Shown: positions 44,578 to 53,333, counted from the first letter of the stretch. The stretch: DNA of 64,000 nt from Eubacterium_B sp034180045 (GCA_034180045.1 JAXFOY010000009.1:1-64000), one strand, 5' to 3'. A program made the numbers and translations. The notes: generated from the letters alone by a model not told the origin.

Positions 44578-44628
44578 TTGTCGGTTTACCCCTAAATTTA
44601 AGTATAATTTGGGGAAAAAGATTATCAA
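44578..44628. promoter_or_regulatory. overlapping divergent promoters inside an inverted repeat
   Basis: On the plus strand TATAAT is at 44603-44608, with a poor -35 TTGTCG at 44578 and a 19-base spacer. On the minus strand TATACT (44606-44601) has TTGATA 16 bases upstream. The two -10 boxes share bases. CCCCTAAATT and AATTTGGGG (44589-44614) flank them as an inverted repeat. The rest of 44364-44713 shows no further gene, only a doubled TTATGTCGCAAA near 44661-44685. Confidence 0.55.
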
Positions 44629-44713
44629 GCCAAAACGTACGGATGTCAAAATTTCATCTTTTATGTCGCAAATTATGTCGCAAAACCGTAAAACTGAAAG
44701 GAAGAGTAAAAGT

Positions 44714-45577
44714 ATGTATGAAAACGAAGTCTTGGAAAACCTGAGAAGTAAAATTACAGCATACACATGGCATATTGAAAATCCTCAAAATGTGATGTGC
44801 ATCATTCACGGCATAGGGGAACATATAGGTCGATATGACAGGATGGCAAAGGTACTTAACGAAGCGGGTATAGCCGTTATCGGAGTCGATTTGCCGGGAC
44901 ACGGTCTGTCAGGCGGAAAGAGGGGACATGCCGCACCGAGAAGCTATGTGCTTGATGTTGTGACAGCAATGCTCGAATTTGCAAAAAAGAAATATCCTGA
45001 TGCAAAGCTCACTCTTTACGGACACAGCATGGGAGGAAACATTTGTCTCGATTATAGGTGCAGAGGCGAAAAAAACGACCTGCCCCAAAAATATATCGTT
45101 TCAGCGCCTTGGGTTAAGCTTGTAAAATCAGTGCCGACGCCGCTTGTTGCTGTGGTCAGGGCTTTGTCAAAGCTGATGCCCCAAAAAGCAATATCGTCGG
45201 GGTGCAATTACAAAGACCTCGGAAATATCGATATTGTCAAGTCATACGATGAAGATCCGCTTGTTCACGGACACATAACGCTTGAATGTGCCGTATCCGG
45301 ATTTATTATCGGAAACGAATTGTTTAGCGGCAAGCATAAGTCAAACGGCAGAGCGGAGAACAAGCCTTTTCTCCTAATGCATGGCAGCGATGATAAAATC
45401 TGTTCGGTGACAGGCTCCAGAGAAATAGCAAAGCAAAATGAAAAGAATACAGCGTTTACATATATCGAGTGGGACGGCTATTATCACGAAATCCACAATG
45501 GCGGACCGAATGCAAAAGGAGAAAAGGTCATTGAAGCAATTCGTGATTTCATAAAGGAGAATATCAATGAAATCTAA
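44714..45577 (+). CDS. alpha/beta hydrolase, monoacylglycerol-lipase-like
   Basis: A 287-residue serine hydrolase of the Hydrolase_4 group. It has VMCIIHGIGEHIGRYDRMAKVL, GVDLPGHGLSGGKRGH, the nucleophile elbow YGHSMGGNICLDY, and a late LLMHGSDDKICSV with the acid residue; the His is in GYYHEIHNGG. Such enzymes cleave monoacylglycerols or lysophospholipids. The ATG at 44714 follows AAAGGAAGAG; an upstream frame from 44546 gives a basic, unlike-family extension. It overlaps the alarmone synthetase by 11 bases. Confidence 0.85.
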   Translation: MYENEVLENLRSKITAYTWHIENPQNVMCIIHGIGEHIGRYDRMAKVLNEAGIAVIGVDLPGHGLSGGKRGHAAPRSYVLDVVTAMLEFAKKKYPDAKLTLYGHSMGGNICLDYRCRGEKNDLPQKYIVSAPWVKLVKSVPTPLVAVVRALSKLMPQKAISSGCNYKDLGNIDIVKSYDEDPLVHGHITLECAVSGFIIGNELFSGKHKSNGRAENKPFLLMHGSDDKICSVTGSREIAKQNEKNTAFTYIEWDGYYHEIHNGGPNAKGEKVIEAIRDFIKENINEI

Positions 45578-46244
45578 AGATGAAGTGTTGCAGGAGCTTA
45601 TAAGCGGATATTTACCTAAAGAACCTGAGGAAGCTAAGAAATTTATTGAAGAGCTTGACATACTTTTGATGAGATATGAATCGGCGATTAGAGAGGTGCG
45701 TACCAAACTTGAAATTCTCAACGACGAACTTTCGCTTCGCGGACATCAAAATCCGATAAGCACCATACTTTCGAGGCGCAAGGAAACTATCAGCATTTTT
45801 GAAAAGCTGAAGCGCCAGGGTGATGCACTATCGCTGAAGTCCATACAGGAAAACCTTAACGATGTTGCCGGAATCAGGGTTATGTGCAGCTTTATAGACG
45901 ATATATACAAGGTTGCCAAGATGCTTGCAAGGCAGGATGATGTGCGAGTTATTCAGGTAAAGGATTACATCAAAAATCCAAAGCCTAACGGCTACCGCAG
46001 CTATCATATGATAATTGAAGTTCCGGTTTTTTTCTCTAACGAAAAACTGCCTATGAGGGTTGAGGTACAGATAAGAACCGTTGCTATGAATTATTGGGCG
46101 AGTCTCGAACATAGAATGAAATATAAGCAGGACATAGAGAATGCCGGAGAAATTATGGCAAGGCTCAAAGAGTGTGCCGATACGATAGCCGAAACTGACA
46201 GAAAAATGCTTGAGATAAGAGAAATGATTCCTATAAAAAATTAA
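45567..46244 (+). CDS. relP: small alarmone synthetase, RelP-like
   Basis: A 225-residue (p)ppGpp synthetase with one RelA/SpoT synthetase domain and no hydrolase domain. It has NDVAGIRVMCSFIDDIYKV, VKDYIKNPKPNGYRSYHMIIEVP and VEVQIRTVAMNYWASLEHRMKYK. The wording is nearer to RelP/YwaC than to RelQ/YjbM. AAGGAG precedes the ATG. It overlaps the hydrolase gene, so both are made together, an unusual pairing of a lipase-like enzyme and an alarmone synthetase. A shared envelope-stress role is possible but not shown. Confidence 0.9.
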   Translation: MKSKDEVLQELISGYLPKEPEEAKKFIEELDILLMRYESAIREVRTKLEILNDELSLRGHQNPISTILSRRKETISIFEKLKRQGDALSLKSIQENLNDVAGIRVMCSFIDDIYKVAKMLARQDDVRVIQVKDYIKNPKPNGYRSYHMIIEVPVFFSNEKLPMRVEVQIRTVAMNYWASLEHRMKYKQDIENAGEIMARLKECADTIAETDRKMLEIREMIPIKN

Positions 46245-46358
46245 TTGGACTATATTAAAACAGGTAAGTTTGAGTAGCCGGGAATTAAGGTTGTGTTAAG
46301 GCAGTAGCCAATCTAATGCAAAACAAAGCTGTGCCGGAAAGATAGAGCCGGAAACTTA

Positions 46359-46386
46359 AAGAGCCGAGTATTTTCGGCTCTTTTGT
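46359..46386. terminator. terminator between relP and rqcH
   Basis: The stem AGAGCCGA with TCGGCTCT is followed by TTTG on the plus strand; on the minus strand a T-rich stretch follows. It serves the two convergent genes. Confidence 0.8.
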
Positions 46387-46408
46387 ATTGTCTATAGTAT
46401 TTTGTCGT

Positions 46409-48112
46409 TTAATCATTGCCCCGTTCGGAAAGAGCGGGGTTTATATACACCGTGCGGTTGTTTGTAAAAATCACCATGCCGGGCTTAGCACCCGAGGGTT
46501 TTTTGACATATTTTACGGGTACGTAATCTACGGGTACATTCGCAGAACTCTTAGCCTTGCTGTGCCGGGCGGCAATGGATGCCGCAAAGTAAATATCTTC
46601 GGCCTCAGCCTCTTTACCGCCTGTCTTAAGAATGACGTGAGAACCAGGGAGGTCCTTGGTATGGAGCCAAATGTCACTTTTGGAAGCGGTCTTAAACGTC
46701 AAGACGTCATTTTCTTTGTTATTTCTGCCGACGAGTATTTCAAAGCCTGACGGAGATTCATATCTGTGAGGGGAGAGCTTGAATTTGTAAGGCTTTCCCT
46801 TGAGTTTTCGCGCTTTCAAATAGCCGCTTTCAACAAGTTCATTCCTTACGGCTTCTATATCTTCACCGCTTTCAAGCTCATCTAAAAATGCCAGAACGGA
46901 ACTCAGGTAATCAATATCAATTTGAGTTTCTTCAAGCTGAGCCGTCTTTTCTTTGACAGCTGTCTTTGACTTGCCGTATTTCTTGAAATATATCTGCGCG
47001 TTCTTTGCCGCGGAAAACCTGCTGTCAAGCGGAATTTCCATCTCGCTTCCGTCGTAGTAGTTAAGCAGTTTCGCACAGGATGCTCCGGGTTTAACAGAAT
47101 GCAGGTTGGCGGTGAGTATCTCGCCGTAGAGTCTTAGATGTTCGGAATCCTGAGCGGAAAGCAAATCCTCAGATAGTTTTTGCTTTTTGAGCCGAGCTTT
47201 GTCAAGAAGACCTTGCACTTTTTTGGTCAAATCGTGGGAACGCTGCTTTACCAAGCCCGAATTTACCTTGCCTGAAAAGAAACTGTCCAAACACTTGCTC
47301 AGGCTTTCAAAGTGCTTTGAGGCGGCTGATTCCTCAAGCTCGCCGAGAGGAAAAATATGATAATCTATGGGTTTGAGAAATTTGTCATCCTCGTAGTAAA
47401 TCACAGGATTTATGCCTTGCGGGCAGCTTATGCCGGACGCATTTTGTATAATTTCAAAGGCTGTTGCCTTGCCGTCTCTGCACGCTTTACGGCATAGCTC
47501 CGCGGCTATAGCTGGAGAAATACCGCCGATAGAATTAAGATAAACCTTAGGTGATGTTTCGAGGCGGGCGAACTCTTCGAAGCTGAGTCTGTCAAAAGGT
47601 ATCTTGTCCTGCGCAGGAGGATATTCATAAAGCTTACCGGGCAAAATCTGCCTGGCTCTGCTGGTATCTATGGAAACTCTTTTGATGGCATCGACTATAT
47701 TGCCGCTTTCCATATCTACAAGAACTATATTGCTATGCTTTCCCATGACTTCAAATATAATCTTTTTGGAGAGTGTGAATCCGAGCTCGTTCAGGGTTTC
47801 CAAAGAAATTTCTATGATTCGCTCGCAGTCTTTTTGCTCCACGGAAACTATTCTGCCTCCGCTTAAGTGCTTGCGAAGCAACATGCAAAAAGCAAAGGGA
47901 GTTGCCGGATTTGCCGTGTTATAGTCGATGAAATGCAGTCTTGGAGCATTGCTCGAAACAGAGGCAAATAGCCTTTTATTCCCCTTTCGCGTATGTATGT
48001 TAATTACCAGTTCATCTCGTACAGGCTGATAAATTTTATCTATTTTTCCGAGCAAAAGCGCTTCGCGGAGTGTAGCTGCCATCGCTCTTGTTATTATTCC
48101 GTCAAATGCCAT
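46409..48112 (-). CDS. rqcH: ribosome quality-control protein RqcH (NFACT family)
   Basis: A 567-residue NFACT protein, also annotated as fibronectin-binding FbpA. It binds obstructed 50S subunits and recruits alanine tRNA to add Ala tails. The N-terminal NFACT-N domain begins AFDGIITRAMAATLREALL. A long coiled coil lies at about 290-430. NFACT-R follows from about 450 with SKSDIWLHTKDLPGSHVILKTGG and ASIAARHSKAKSSANVPVDYV. AAAGG precedes the ATG. It is transcribed divergently from yicC. Confidence 0.93.
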   Translation of the reverse strand: MAFDGIITRAMAATLREALLLGKIDKIYQPVRDELVINIHTRKGNKRLFASVSSNAPRLHFIDYNTANPATPFAFCMLLRKHLSGGRIVSVEQKDCERIIEISLETLNELGFTLSKKIIFEVMGKHSNIVLVDMESGNIVDAIKRVSIDTSRARQILPGKLYEYPPAQDKIPFDRLSFEEFARLETSPKVYLNSIGGISPAIAAELCRKACRDGKATAFEIIQNASGISCPQGINPVIYYEDDKFLKPIDYHIFPLGELEESAASKHFESLSKCLDSFFSGKVNSGLVKQRSHDLTKKVQGLLDKARLKKQKLSEDLLSAQDSEHLRLYGEILTANLHSVKPGASCAKLLNYYDGSEMEIPLDSRFSAAKNAQIYFKKYGKSKTAVKEKTAQLEETQIDIDYLSSVLAFLDELESGEDIEAVRNELVESGYLKARKLKGKPYKFKLSPHRYESPSGFEILVGRNNKENDVLTFKTASKSDIWLHTKDLPGSHVILKTGGKEAEAEDIYFAASIAARHSKAKSSANVPVDYVPVKYVKKPSGAKPGMVIFTNNRTVYINPALSERGND

Positions 48113-48139
48113 ATTGCACTACCTTTCTTTAATGTATTA

Positions 48140-48190
48140 ATTTTAATTTGCAGCCGTCTGTTTGTCAATCAAATGCAAATGTGATATGAT
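48140..48190. promoter_or_regulatory. divergent promoters of rqcH and yicC that share one -35 region
   Basis: Plus strand: TTGTCA (48162-48167), 17 bases, TATGAT (48185-48190) with TGA upstream. Minus strand: TTGACA (48168-48163), 17 bases, TAAAAT (48145-48140). The two -35 hexamers overlap by five bases. Confidence 0.75.
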
Positions 48191-48226
48191 TATGCCGTAC
48201 ATATATTCAAAGGCAAAGGAGCTCGT

Positions 48227-49111
48227 ATGATTAAGAGTATGACAGGCTTTGGCAGAGCCGAAGTTACAGGTGAGAAGCGAAGCATAGTTGTCGAAATAAA
48301 ATCGGTAAATCACAGATATTGCGACATTAACATAAAGATGGCAAGGCGTTATGCTTTTGCCGAGGAGAAGATAAAGTCAGCCATAAAGAAAACGGTTAAG
48401 CGAGGTAAACTCGACGTTTCGGTCGTAGTTGAGAATTTGACCGAAAACGATGTGAACATAAGGCTCAATCATCTTGCCGCAAAGCAGTATATAGATAATT
48501 TCAGAGAGCTTAAAGAAAGTTACGGATTAAGCGGTGACATAAGTTTGGAACTCATTGCGCAGCAGCCTGATATTATGAAGGTAATGCCTGATGTGGACAA
48601 TCAGGATGAACTGGTAGAAGCGATACTTGAGCCGGTAAGACTGGCTGTAGATAATCTTGATGAAATGAGAGTAGCAGAGGGCAAAAAGCTCGAAAGAGAT
48701 TTGCTCGAAAGGGGCGAACTCATCAAGATGTACGTAGGGGAAATAAGCGAGAGAGCGCCGCTTGTTCCTAAGGCCTATGCCGAAAAGCTTAAACAGAGAA
48801 TCGGTGACCTGATAGGAGACGGCTCCATAATTCCGGAGGAGAGAATAGCGGTAGAAGCGGCTATATTTGCCGATAAATGCAGTATAGCGGAAGAGATAAC
48901 GAGGCTAAACAGTCACATGGAGCAAATGAAAGTGATTATTGACGAGGACGGGCAGCCTGACGGAAAAAGACTGGACTTTCTGGTTCAGGAGATGAACAGA
49001 GAGGCAAATACCATAGGCTCTAAGGCTAATGACTTGAACATAACCGAAAGAATGCTCAAGATAAAGGCGGAGGTCGAAAAAATCAGAGAACAGGTTCAAA
49101 ATATCGAGTGA
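48227..49111 (+). CDS. yicC: YicC/YloC family endoribonuclease
   Basis: A 294-residue member of the YicC family. It starts IKSMTGFGRAEVTGEKRSIVVEIKSVNHRYCDINIKM and ends with the DUF1732 region GKRLDFLVQEMNREANTIGSKAND. Members are described as endoribonucleases. It is the first of a yicC-gmk-rpoZ set, the usual Firmicute order. GGAGCTCGT precedes the ATG. Confidence 0.93.
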   Translation: MIKSMTGFGRAEVTGEKRSIVVEIKSVNHRYCDINIKMARRYAFAEEKIKSAIKKTVKRGKLDVSVVVENLTENDVNIRLNHLAAKQYIDNFRELKESYGLSGDISLELIAQQPDIMKVMPDVDNQDELVEAILEPVRLAVDNLDEMRVAEGKKLERDLLERGELIKMYVGEISERAPLVPKAYAEKLKQRIGDLIGDGSIIPEERIAVEAAIFADKCSIAEEITRLNSHMEQMKVIIDEDGQPDGKRLDFLVQEMNREANTIGSKANDLNITERMLKIKAEVEKIREQVQNIE

Positions 49112-49188
49112 CCGGCAGGATTTTGCTTGAGAAAATGCGGGAGCGGTGATATAATCTTATCTTGATAAATTAGGTTAGGAGTAATATT

Positions 49189-49818
49189 TTGCAAGGAATT
49201 GATGATTTTGGATGCAAGGGCAAGCTCTTTGTAATCTCAGGTCCGTCCGGAGTGGGCAAGGGAACGATATGCAAGCGCTTGCTTGAGGATATGGACATAG
49301 ACATATCCATCTCGGCAACTACCCGAAAACCAAGAGCAGGTGAGATTGACAAGCTGAGTTACTTTTTTGTCAGCCACGATGAGTTCAGGAAGATGGTCAG
49401 AGATGACGAATTTCTCGAGCATGCCGAAGTATTCGGCAACTTTTACGGAACGCCGAAGCAAGCGGTGATAGACAAGCTTTGCAGCGGCAAGGATATAATA
49501 CTTGAGATAGATGTGCAGGGCGCTATGTCGGTCAAGTCCAATTACCCCGAGTGCGTTACCATATTCATTTGTCCGCCGTCCATGGCAACCCTAAAAAGAC
49601 GGCTTGCCGGCAGAGGAAGCGAAACGGAAGAAAGCCTCAACCTGAGGGTCACGAAAGCGCTGGCTGAGATAAAGATTTTGAGGGAATACGATTACTATGT
49701 TATCAATGATGAGCTGGATGATGCGGTAAAACAGGTAAAGAGCATCATATATGCGGAGCGTCACAAAATAGATGGCATCGAAGATGCAATTATATCAAAG
49801 TTTATGGAGGAAGAATAA
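49189..49818 (+). CDS. gmk: guanylate kinase
   Basis: A 209-residue enzyme that makes GDP from GMP and ATP. The P-loop is VISGPSGVGKGTICKRLL (about 18-35), followed by SISATTRKPRAGEIDKLSYFFVS and the GMP site EHAEVFGNFYGTPK. It uses a TTG start with AGGAG at 7-base spacing. Its stop TAA overlaps the start of rpoZ by one base. Confidence 0.96.
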   Translation: MQGIDDFGCKGKLFVISGPSGVGKGTICKRLLEDMDIDISISATTRKPRAGEIDKLSYFFVSHDEFRKMVRDDEFLEHAEVFGNFYGTPKQAVIDKLCSGKDIILEIDVQGAMSVKSNYPECVTIFICPPSMATLKRRLAGRGSETEESLNLRVTKALAEIKILREYDYYVINDELDDAVKQVKSIIYAERHKIDGIEDAIISKFMEEE

Positions 49819-50012
49819 TGTTATACCCATCAATAAATGAAATCAGAGAAAAAGTTGACAGCAGATATACGCTTGTAGTACTGGCGGCTAAGCGTGCCAG
49901 AGATATTATAGACGGTTATCCTTTATTTTCCGCTAACTGTCCGAACGACAGAGCTGTTTCTCAAGCGGCATATGAGATTCACGAAAATGCCGTAGGATAT
50001 AACAGAGATTAG
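49818..50012 (+). CDS. rpoZ: DNA-directed RNA polymerase omega subunit
   Basis: A 64-residue omega subunit with YPSINEIREKVDSRYTLVVLAAKRARDIIDG at its start and KAVSQAAYEIHENAV-like closing helices. Omega aids assembly of RNA polymerase. It is coupled to gmk (TAATG) and is followed by a terminator. Confidence 0.94.
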   Translation: MLYPSINEIREKVDSRYTLVVLAAKRARDIIDGYPLFSANCPNDRAVSQAAYEIHENAVGYNRD

Positions 50013-50096
50013 GCAGGCGAAACCCTAAGAAGCGTATAATGCCGAACTTATAATACAACAGCTTCAGGTCTTGACAAAGAAATATTAAATTTGAAC

Positions 50097-50134
50097 AAAC
50101 CAATCATTTTTCTGATAATATGATTGGTTTTTTT
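50097..50134 (+). terminator. intrinsic terminator after rpoZ
   Basis: The stem AAACCAATCAT with ATGATTGGTTT is followed by TTTT, 85 bases after the rpoZ stop. Confidence 0.85.
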
Positions 50135-50152
50135 GCTGCCTGATGTTATAAT
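50124..50152 (+). promoter_or_regulatory. promoter of the duplicated surface protein
   Basis: TTGGTT (50124-50129), 17 bases and a perfect TATAAT (50147-50152) with TGT upstream. The -35 box lies in the 3' arm of the rpoZ terminator. Confidence 0.65.
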
Positions 50153-50165
50153 TAGCTTATCGAAA

Positions 50166-50188
50166 ACTGAGAATTAAGCATTCTCAGT
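50166..50188 (+). promoter_or_regulatory. 9-bp inverted repeat at the 5' end of the surface protein transcript
   Basis: ACTGAGAAT and ATTCTCAGT flank a 5-base loop, beginning about 7 bases after the expected transcription start. It may be an operator or an mRNA-stabilising hairpin. Confidence 0.55.
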
Positions 50189-50218
50189 CATGTAGTAATT
50201 ATTTTTAAGGAGGATTGT

Positions 50219-52351
50219 ATGAACAAAGCAAAAAATGTAAGGCGTAAGCTGTCAATTTTATTTCTGATTGCGGCTATGCTTGTTACATTGATTCCTACAG
50301 CAGGCTCTTTTGCGGAAACTATGCCGACACCTGAACCTACCGAAAGCTTCAGCAATGTAACAACTATAGCAGCCGGCAGCTATCAGGCGACCAAGACCGA
50401 AAAAATAGGAGGCACGGGCAAGGTAAATGTTGAATGTAAGGGCATTAGAATTGCGGAAGGAAAAGCCTTTGCACAAGTTTTATTTACTTCAGCTACATAT
50501 CCGTATTTCACTGTAAATGTAGACGGCAAGCAAACTGCTTTTACAACGACATCTGAAGCGGAGTCCAACATTTATCCTAAGGGAACTTCCGTGGCGGAGA
50601 TTCCGGTGCTGCTGAATAAAGAGTTTGAAATGGCGGCATATTCCCAAAAGATGACTACTTGGATAAAATACAAGATAAAGATAAGTATGGACGAGCCTGT
50701 AGCTCCTGTCGTTCCTACAAAGTTGGAGTCAGGTGTGTACGAGGTTTTGGGAGATCCCGACAAGACAGGCTCTGAGGGAATCGGAGATGTAACGGGCAGC
50801 AAGATGTTCCGCCTCGTAAAGGCAACCATGACCGTGGACGAAAACGGCAAACCTGCATTTGCTGATATCTACCTAAGCGGAACGGGGTATGATGCTCTTT
50901 ATCTCGGTAAGAGAAGCAAGGATGCTCCTGACGGTGCAATCACAAAGACTAATGAAAACAAGCTTTGGACAGACAAGGAACTTCCTGTATCACAGGCGTT
51001 TAACCATAAGGTGGGCAAAGGAGCCCAGGACGGACTTTTCCACTTTGTAATTCCTGTAAGCGATTTCGAAACCACTATGGACTTACTCGGAAAATCAGGA
51101 AAATACAACCAGTGGTCACATAAGAAGCTTGCTTTTCATAAGGATAAGCTCAAGAAAATTGATGCCGGAGCCGAATGCAACGTCATCGAGGGCGGAGACT
51201 TAAGCGTCAAAAAAGGCGAAAAAGCGGAGATTAAGGTTGACGCTGCACTTGACAGCTTCTTTGAAGTTATCATAGACGGAGAGGTTTTCGATTCAACAAA
51301 GTATGAGAAGAAAAGCGGTTCGACTGTAGTTTCTATAGATACATCGGTTCTCGATGAAGGAAAACACGATGTAAAACTGACTTTCGAAAACGGACGCTAT
51401 GCAAAAGCGAGCCTAAATGTAGAACCCGGGGCAGTTAATCCGAACAAGCTCGAAAAAGGCGTTTATAAAGTGCTTGGAAATCCCGACAAGACAGGTCCTG
51501 AGGGAGTCGGAGACACGACGGGCAGCAAGATGTTCCGTCTCGTAAAGGCAACTATTACCGTGGACGAAAACGGCAAACCTGCATTTGCTGATATTTACCT
51601 AAGCGGAACGGGATACGATGCTCTTTATATCGGTGAAAAAACCAAGGACGCTCCTGACGGTGCAATTACAAAGACTAACGAAAACAAGCTTTGGACAGAC
51701 AAGGAACTTCCTGTATCACAGGCGTTTAACCATAAGGTGGGCAAAGGAGCCCAGGACGGACTTTTCCACTTTGTTATTCCTGTAAGCGATTTCGAGACAA
51801 GCATGGATCTTCTCGGAAGGTCGAAAAACTATAATCAGTGGTCTCACAAAAAATTGGCTTTCCACAAGGATATGCTCGAAAAGATTGATGACAAATTAAC
51901 ATATGATGTTTTGGCAGGTGAAAATCTGAGCGTGAAAAAAGGCGATAAGGCGGAAATTAAGGTAGATGCCGACTTGGATGAATTCTTCGAAGTTATCATA
52001 GACGGAGAAGTGTTCGACTCAACAAAGTATGAGAAGAAAAGCGGTTCGACCGTGGTTTCTTTAGATACCTCATATCTTGCAGAGGGCAGACATGATGTTT
52101 TACTAAGCTTTGCAAACGGACGCTATGCAAAGGCAAGCCTGAATGTAGAAGCAGGTGTAAATGAGAATAAGCCGGGTAACAATAATACTGCAAAGCCTGA
52201 GGACAAAAAATCTGCAAATAACGCAAAAAATAAGCAGGTAAAGAATACTCCTAATACGGGGGATGCAGGTGATATGCAGCTTATGCTTGTAGTTATGCTG
52301 ATTTCCTTTGCAGGAGCTTTCGCAGTATATAAAAAGAAAAATTCAAGATAA
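50219..52351 (+). CDS. sortase-anchored surface protein with a duplicated two-domain unit
   Basis: A 710-residue exported protein. It has a signal peptide (to about residue 32), one beta domain (about 45-160) and two copies of a 242-residue unit (about 168-409 and 410-645). Each unit has a domain with KMFRLVKAT and the ADIYLSGTGYDALY strand, then a smaller Ig-like domain with VKKGEKAEIKVDA and KKSGSTVVSIDTS. A Lys/Asn-rich linker follows, then TPNTGD (677-682), a hydrophobic span and KKKNSR. The domains resemble those of clostridial surface proteins sometimes linked to haem uptake, but I see no binding residues that prove this. AAGGAGG precedes the ATG. It lies alone between rpoZ and rpsB. 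Confidence 0.8.
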   Translation: MNKAKNVRRKLSILFLIAAMLVTLIPTAGSFAETMPTPEPTESFSNVTTIAAGSYQATKTEKIGGTGKVNVECKGIRIAEGKAFAQVLFTSATYPYFTVNVDGKQTAFTTTSEAESNIYPKGTSVAEIPVLLNKEFEMAAYSQKMTTWIKYKIKISMDEPVAPVVPTKLESGVYEVLGDPDKTGSEGIGDVTGSKMFRLVKATMTVDENGKPAFADIYLSGTGYDALYLGKRSKDAPDGAITKTNENKLWTDKELPVSQAFNHKVGKGAQDGLFHFVIPVSDFETTMDLLGKSGKYNQWSHKKLAFHKDKLKKIDAGAECNVIEGGDLSVKKGEKAEIKVDAALDSFFEVIIDGEVFDSTKYEKKSGSTVVSIDTSVLDEGKHDVKLTFENGRYAKASLNVEPGAVNPNKLEKGVYKVLGNPDKTGPEGVGDTTGSKMFRLVKATITVDENGKPAFADIYLSGTGYDALYIGEKTKDAPDGAITKTNENKLWTDKELPVSQAFNHKVGKGAQDGLFHFVIPVSDFETSMDLLGRSKNYNQWSHKKLAFHKDMLEKIDDKLTYDVLAGENLSVKKGDKAEIKVDADLDEFFEVIIDGEVFDSTKYEKKSGSTVVSLDTSYLAEGRHDVLLSFANGRYAKASLNVEAGVNENKPGNNNTAKPEDKKSANNAKNKQVKNTPNTGDAGDMQLMLVVMLISFAGAFAVYKKKNSR
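50720..52157 (+). repeat. tandem 726-bp duplication inside the surface protein gene
   Basis: The unit starting at 50720 repeats at 51446 with an offset of exactly 726 bases (242 codons). A stretch of about 95 bases is identical (50954-51048 and 51680-51774), while other parts differ, notably the second half. Confidence 0.9.
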
Positions 52352-52431
52352 TTTTTTCGCTAAAACCAAGCAAAAAAACTGATTTTTGCACAGAAATATC
52401 TTGAAGTTATATACAAGTTTATATATAATAT

Positions 52432-52464
52432 ATGGTGGTTCGCTGTGAACCACCATTTTATTTT
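52432..52464 (+). terminator. intrinsic terminator of the surface protein gene
   Basis: The 10-bp stem ATGGTGGTTC with GAACCACCAT and loop GCTGT is followed by TTTATTTTAT. Confidence 0.88.
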
Positions 52465-52559
52465 ATAATTCACACCCGGTGTGCGGCATCTTGGTGCTAT
52501 ATTGAAGATATAGTTATATGTGCGCGGTATCCGAGTGGAAGCAGAACCAGGAGGACAAA

Positions 52560-53333
52560 ATGTCAGTAATTTCAATGAAACAGCTTTTAGAAGCAGGTGT
52601 GCACTTCGGACACCAGACGAGAAGATGGAACCCTAAGATGGCTCCATACATCTTTACAGAGAGAAACGGAATCTATATCATAGACCTTCAGCAGACAGTA
52701 TCGATGTTTGACGAAGCATATGAGTTCATCAAGAGCGTAGCTGCGGAAGGCAAGCCTGTTCTTTTCGTAGGAACTAAGAAGCAGGCTCAGAATGCGGTTA
52801 AGGATGAAGCCCTAAGATGCGGAGAATACTTCGTAAGCGAGAGATGGCTCGGCGGTATGCTTACAAACCATAAGACAATCGGCACGAGAATCAAGCGTTT
52901 GAACGAGATTAACGAGATGGAAGAAAACGGCACATTCGAAAAGCTATCCAAAAAGGAAGTAACAAAGCTGGTTGCAGAACGCGATAAGCTTGAGAAGAAC
53001 CTCGGCGGAATTAAGGATATGAAGGGTATGCCGGGTGCAATATTCGTAGTTGACCCTAAGAAAGAAAAAATCGCTATCAAGGAAGCTAAGATTTTAGGAA
53101 TTCCTGTAGTAGGTATCGCAGACACCAACTGTGATCCTGATGATCTTGATTACATCATTCCGGGTAATGATGACGCAATCAGAGCGATTAAGCTATTTGC
53201 AGGCAAGCTTGCAGATGCGGTTATAGAAGCTCACCAGGGCGAAAGCTTTGATGAGGGTGTAAGCGCTGAAGAAGCTATGGTTGAAGCCGCAAGTGCTGAA
53301 GCAAAGGATATTGAGGAAATTGCAGCTGAGTAA
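52560..53333 (+). CDS. rpsB: 30S ribosomal protein S2
   Basis: A 257-residue S2, starting MSVISMKQLLEAGVHFGHQTRRWNPKMAPYIF, with VLFVGTKKQAQNAV, ERWLGGMLTNHKTI and the closing PGNDDAIRAIKL. The ATG follows AGGAGG; a frame beginning at 52518 is rejected. The C-terminal 25 residues are acidic. A weak promoter (TTGGTG, 17 bases, TTATAT at 52491-52519) lies upstream. Confidence 0.97.
   Translation: MSVISMKQLLEAGVHFGHQTRRWNPKMAPYIFTERNGIYIIDLQQTVSMFDEAYEFIKSVAAEGKPVLFVGTKKQAQNAVKDEALRCGEYFVSERWLGGMLTNHKTIGTRIKRLNEINEMEENGTFEKLSKKEVTKLVAERDKLEKNLGGIKDMKGMPGAIFVVDPKKEKIAIKEAKILGIPVVGIADTNCDPDDLDYIIPGNDDAIRAIKLFAGKLADAVIEAHQGESFDEGVSAEEAMVEAASAEAKDIEEIAAE

Noticed and set aside
46245..46408. Possible riboswitch or structured RNA after relP
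   Set aside because: Several short complementary pieces exist, but no known riboswitch core was recognised and it lies at the 3' end of convergent genes; only the terminator is supported.
46388..46750. 120-residue plus-strand frame
   Set aside because: Shadow of the rqcH 3' end, no ribosome binding site.
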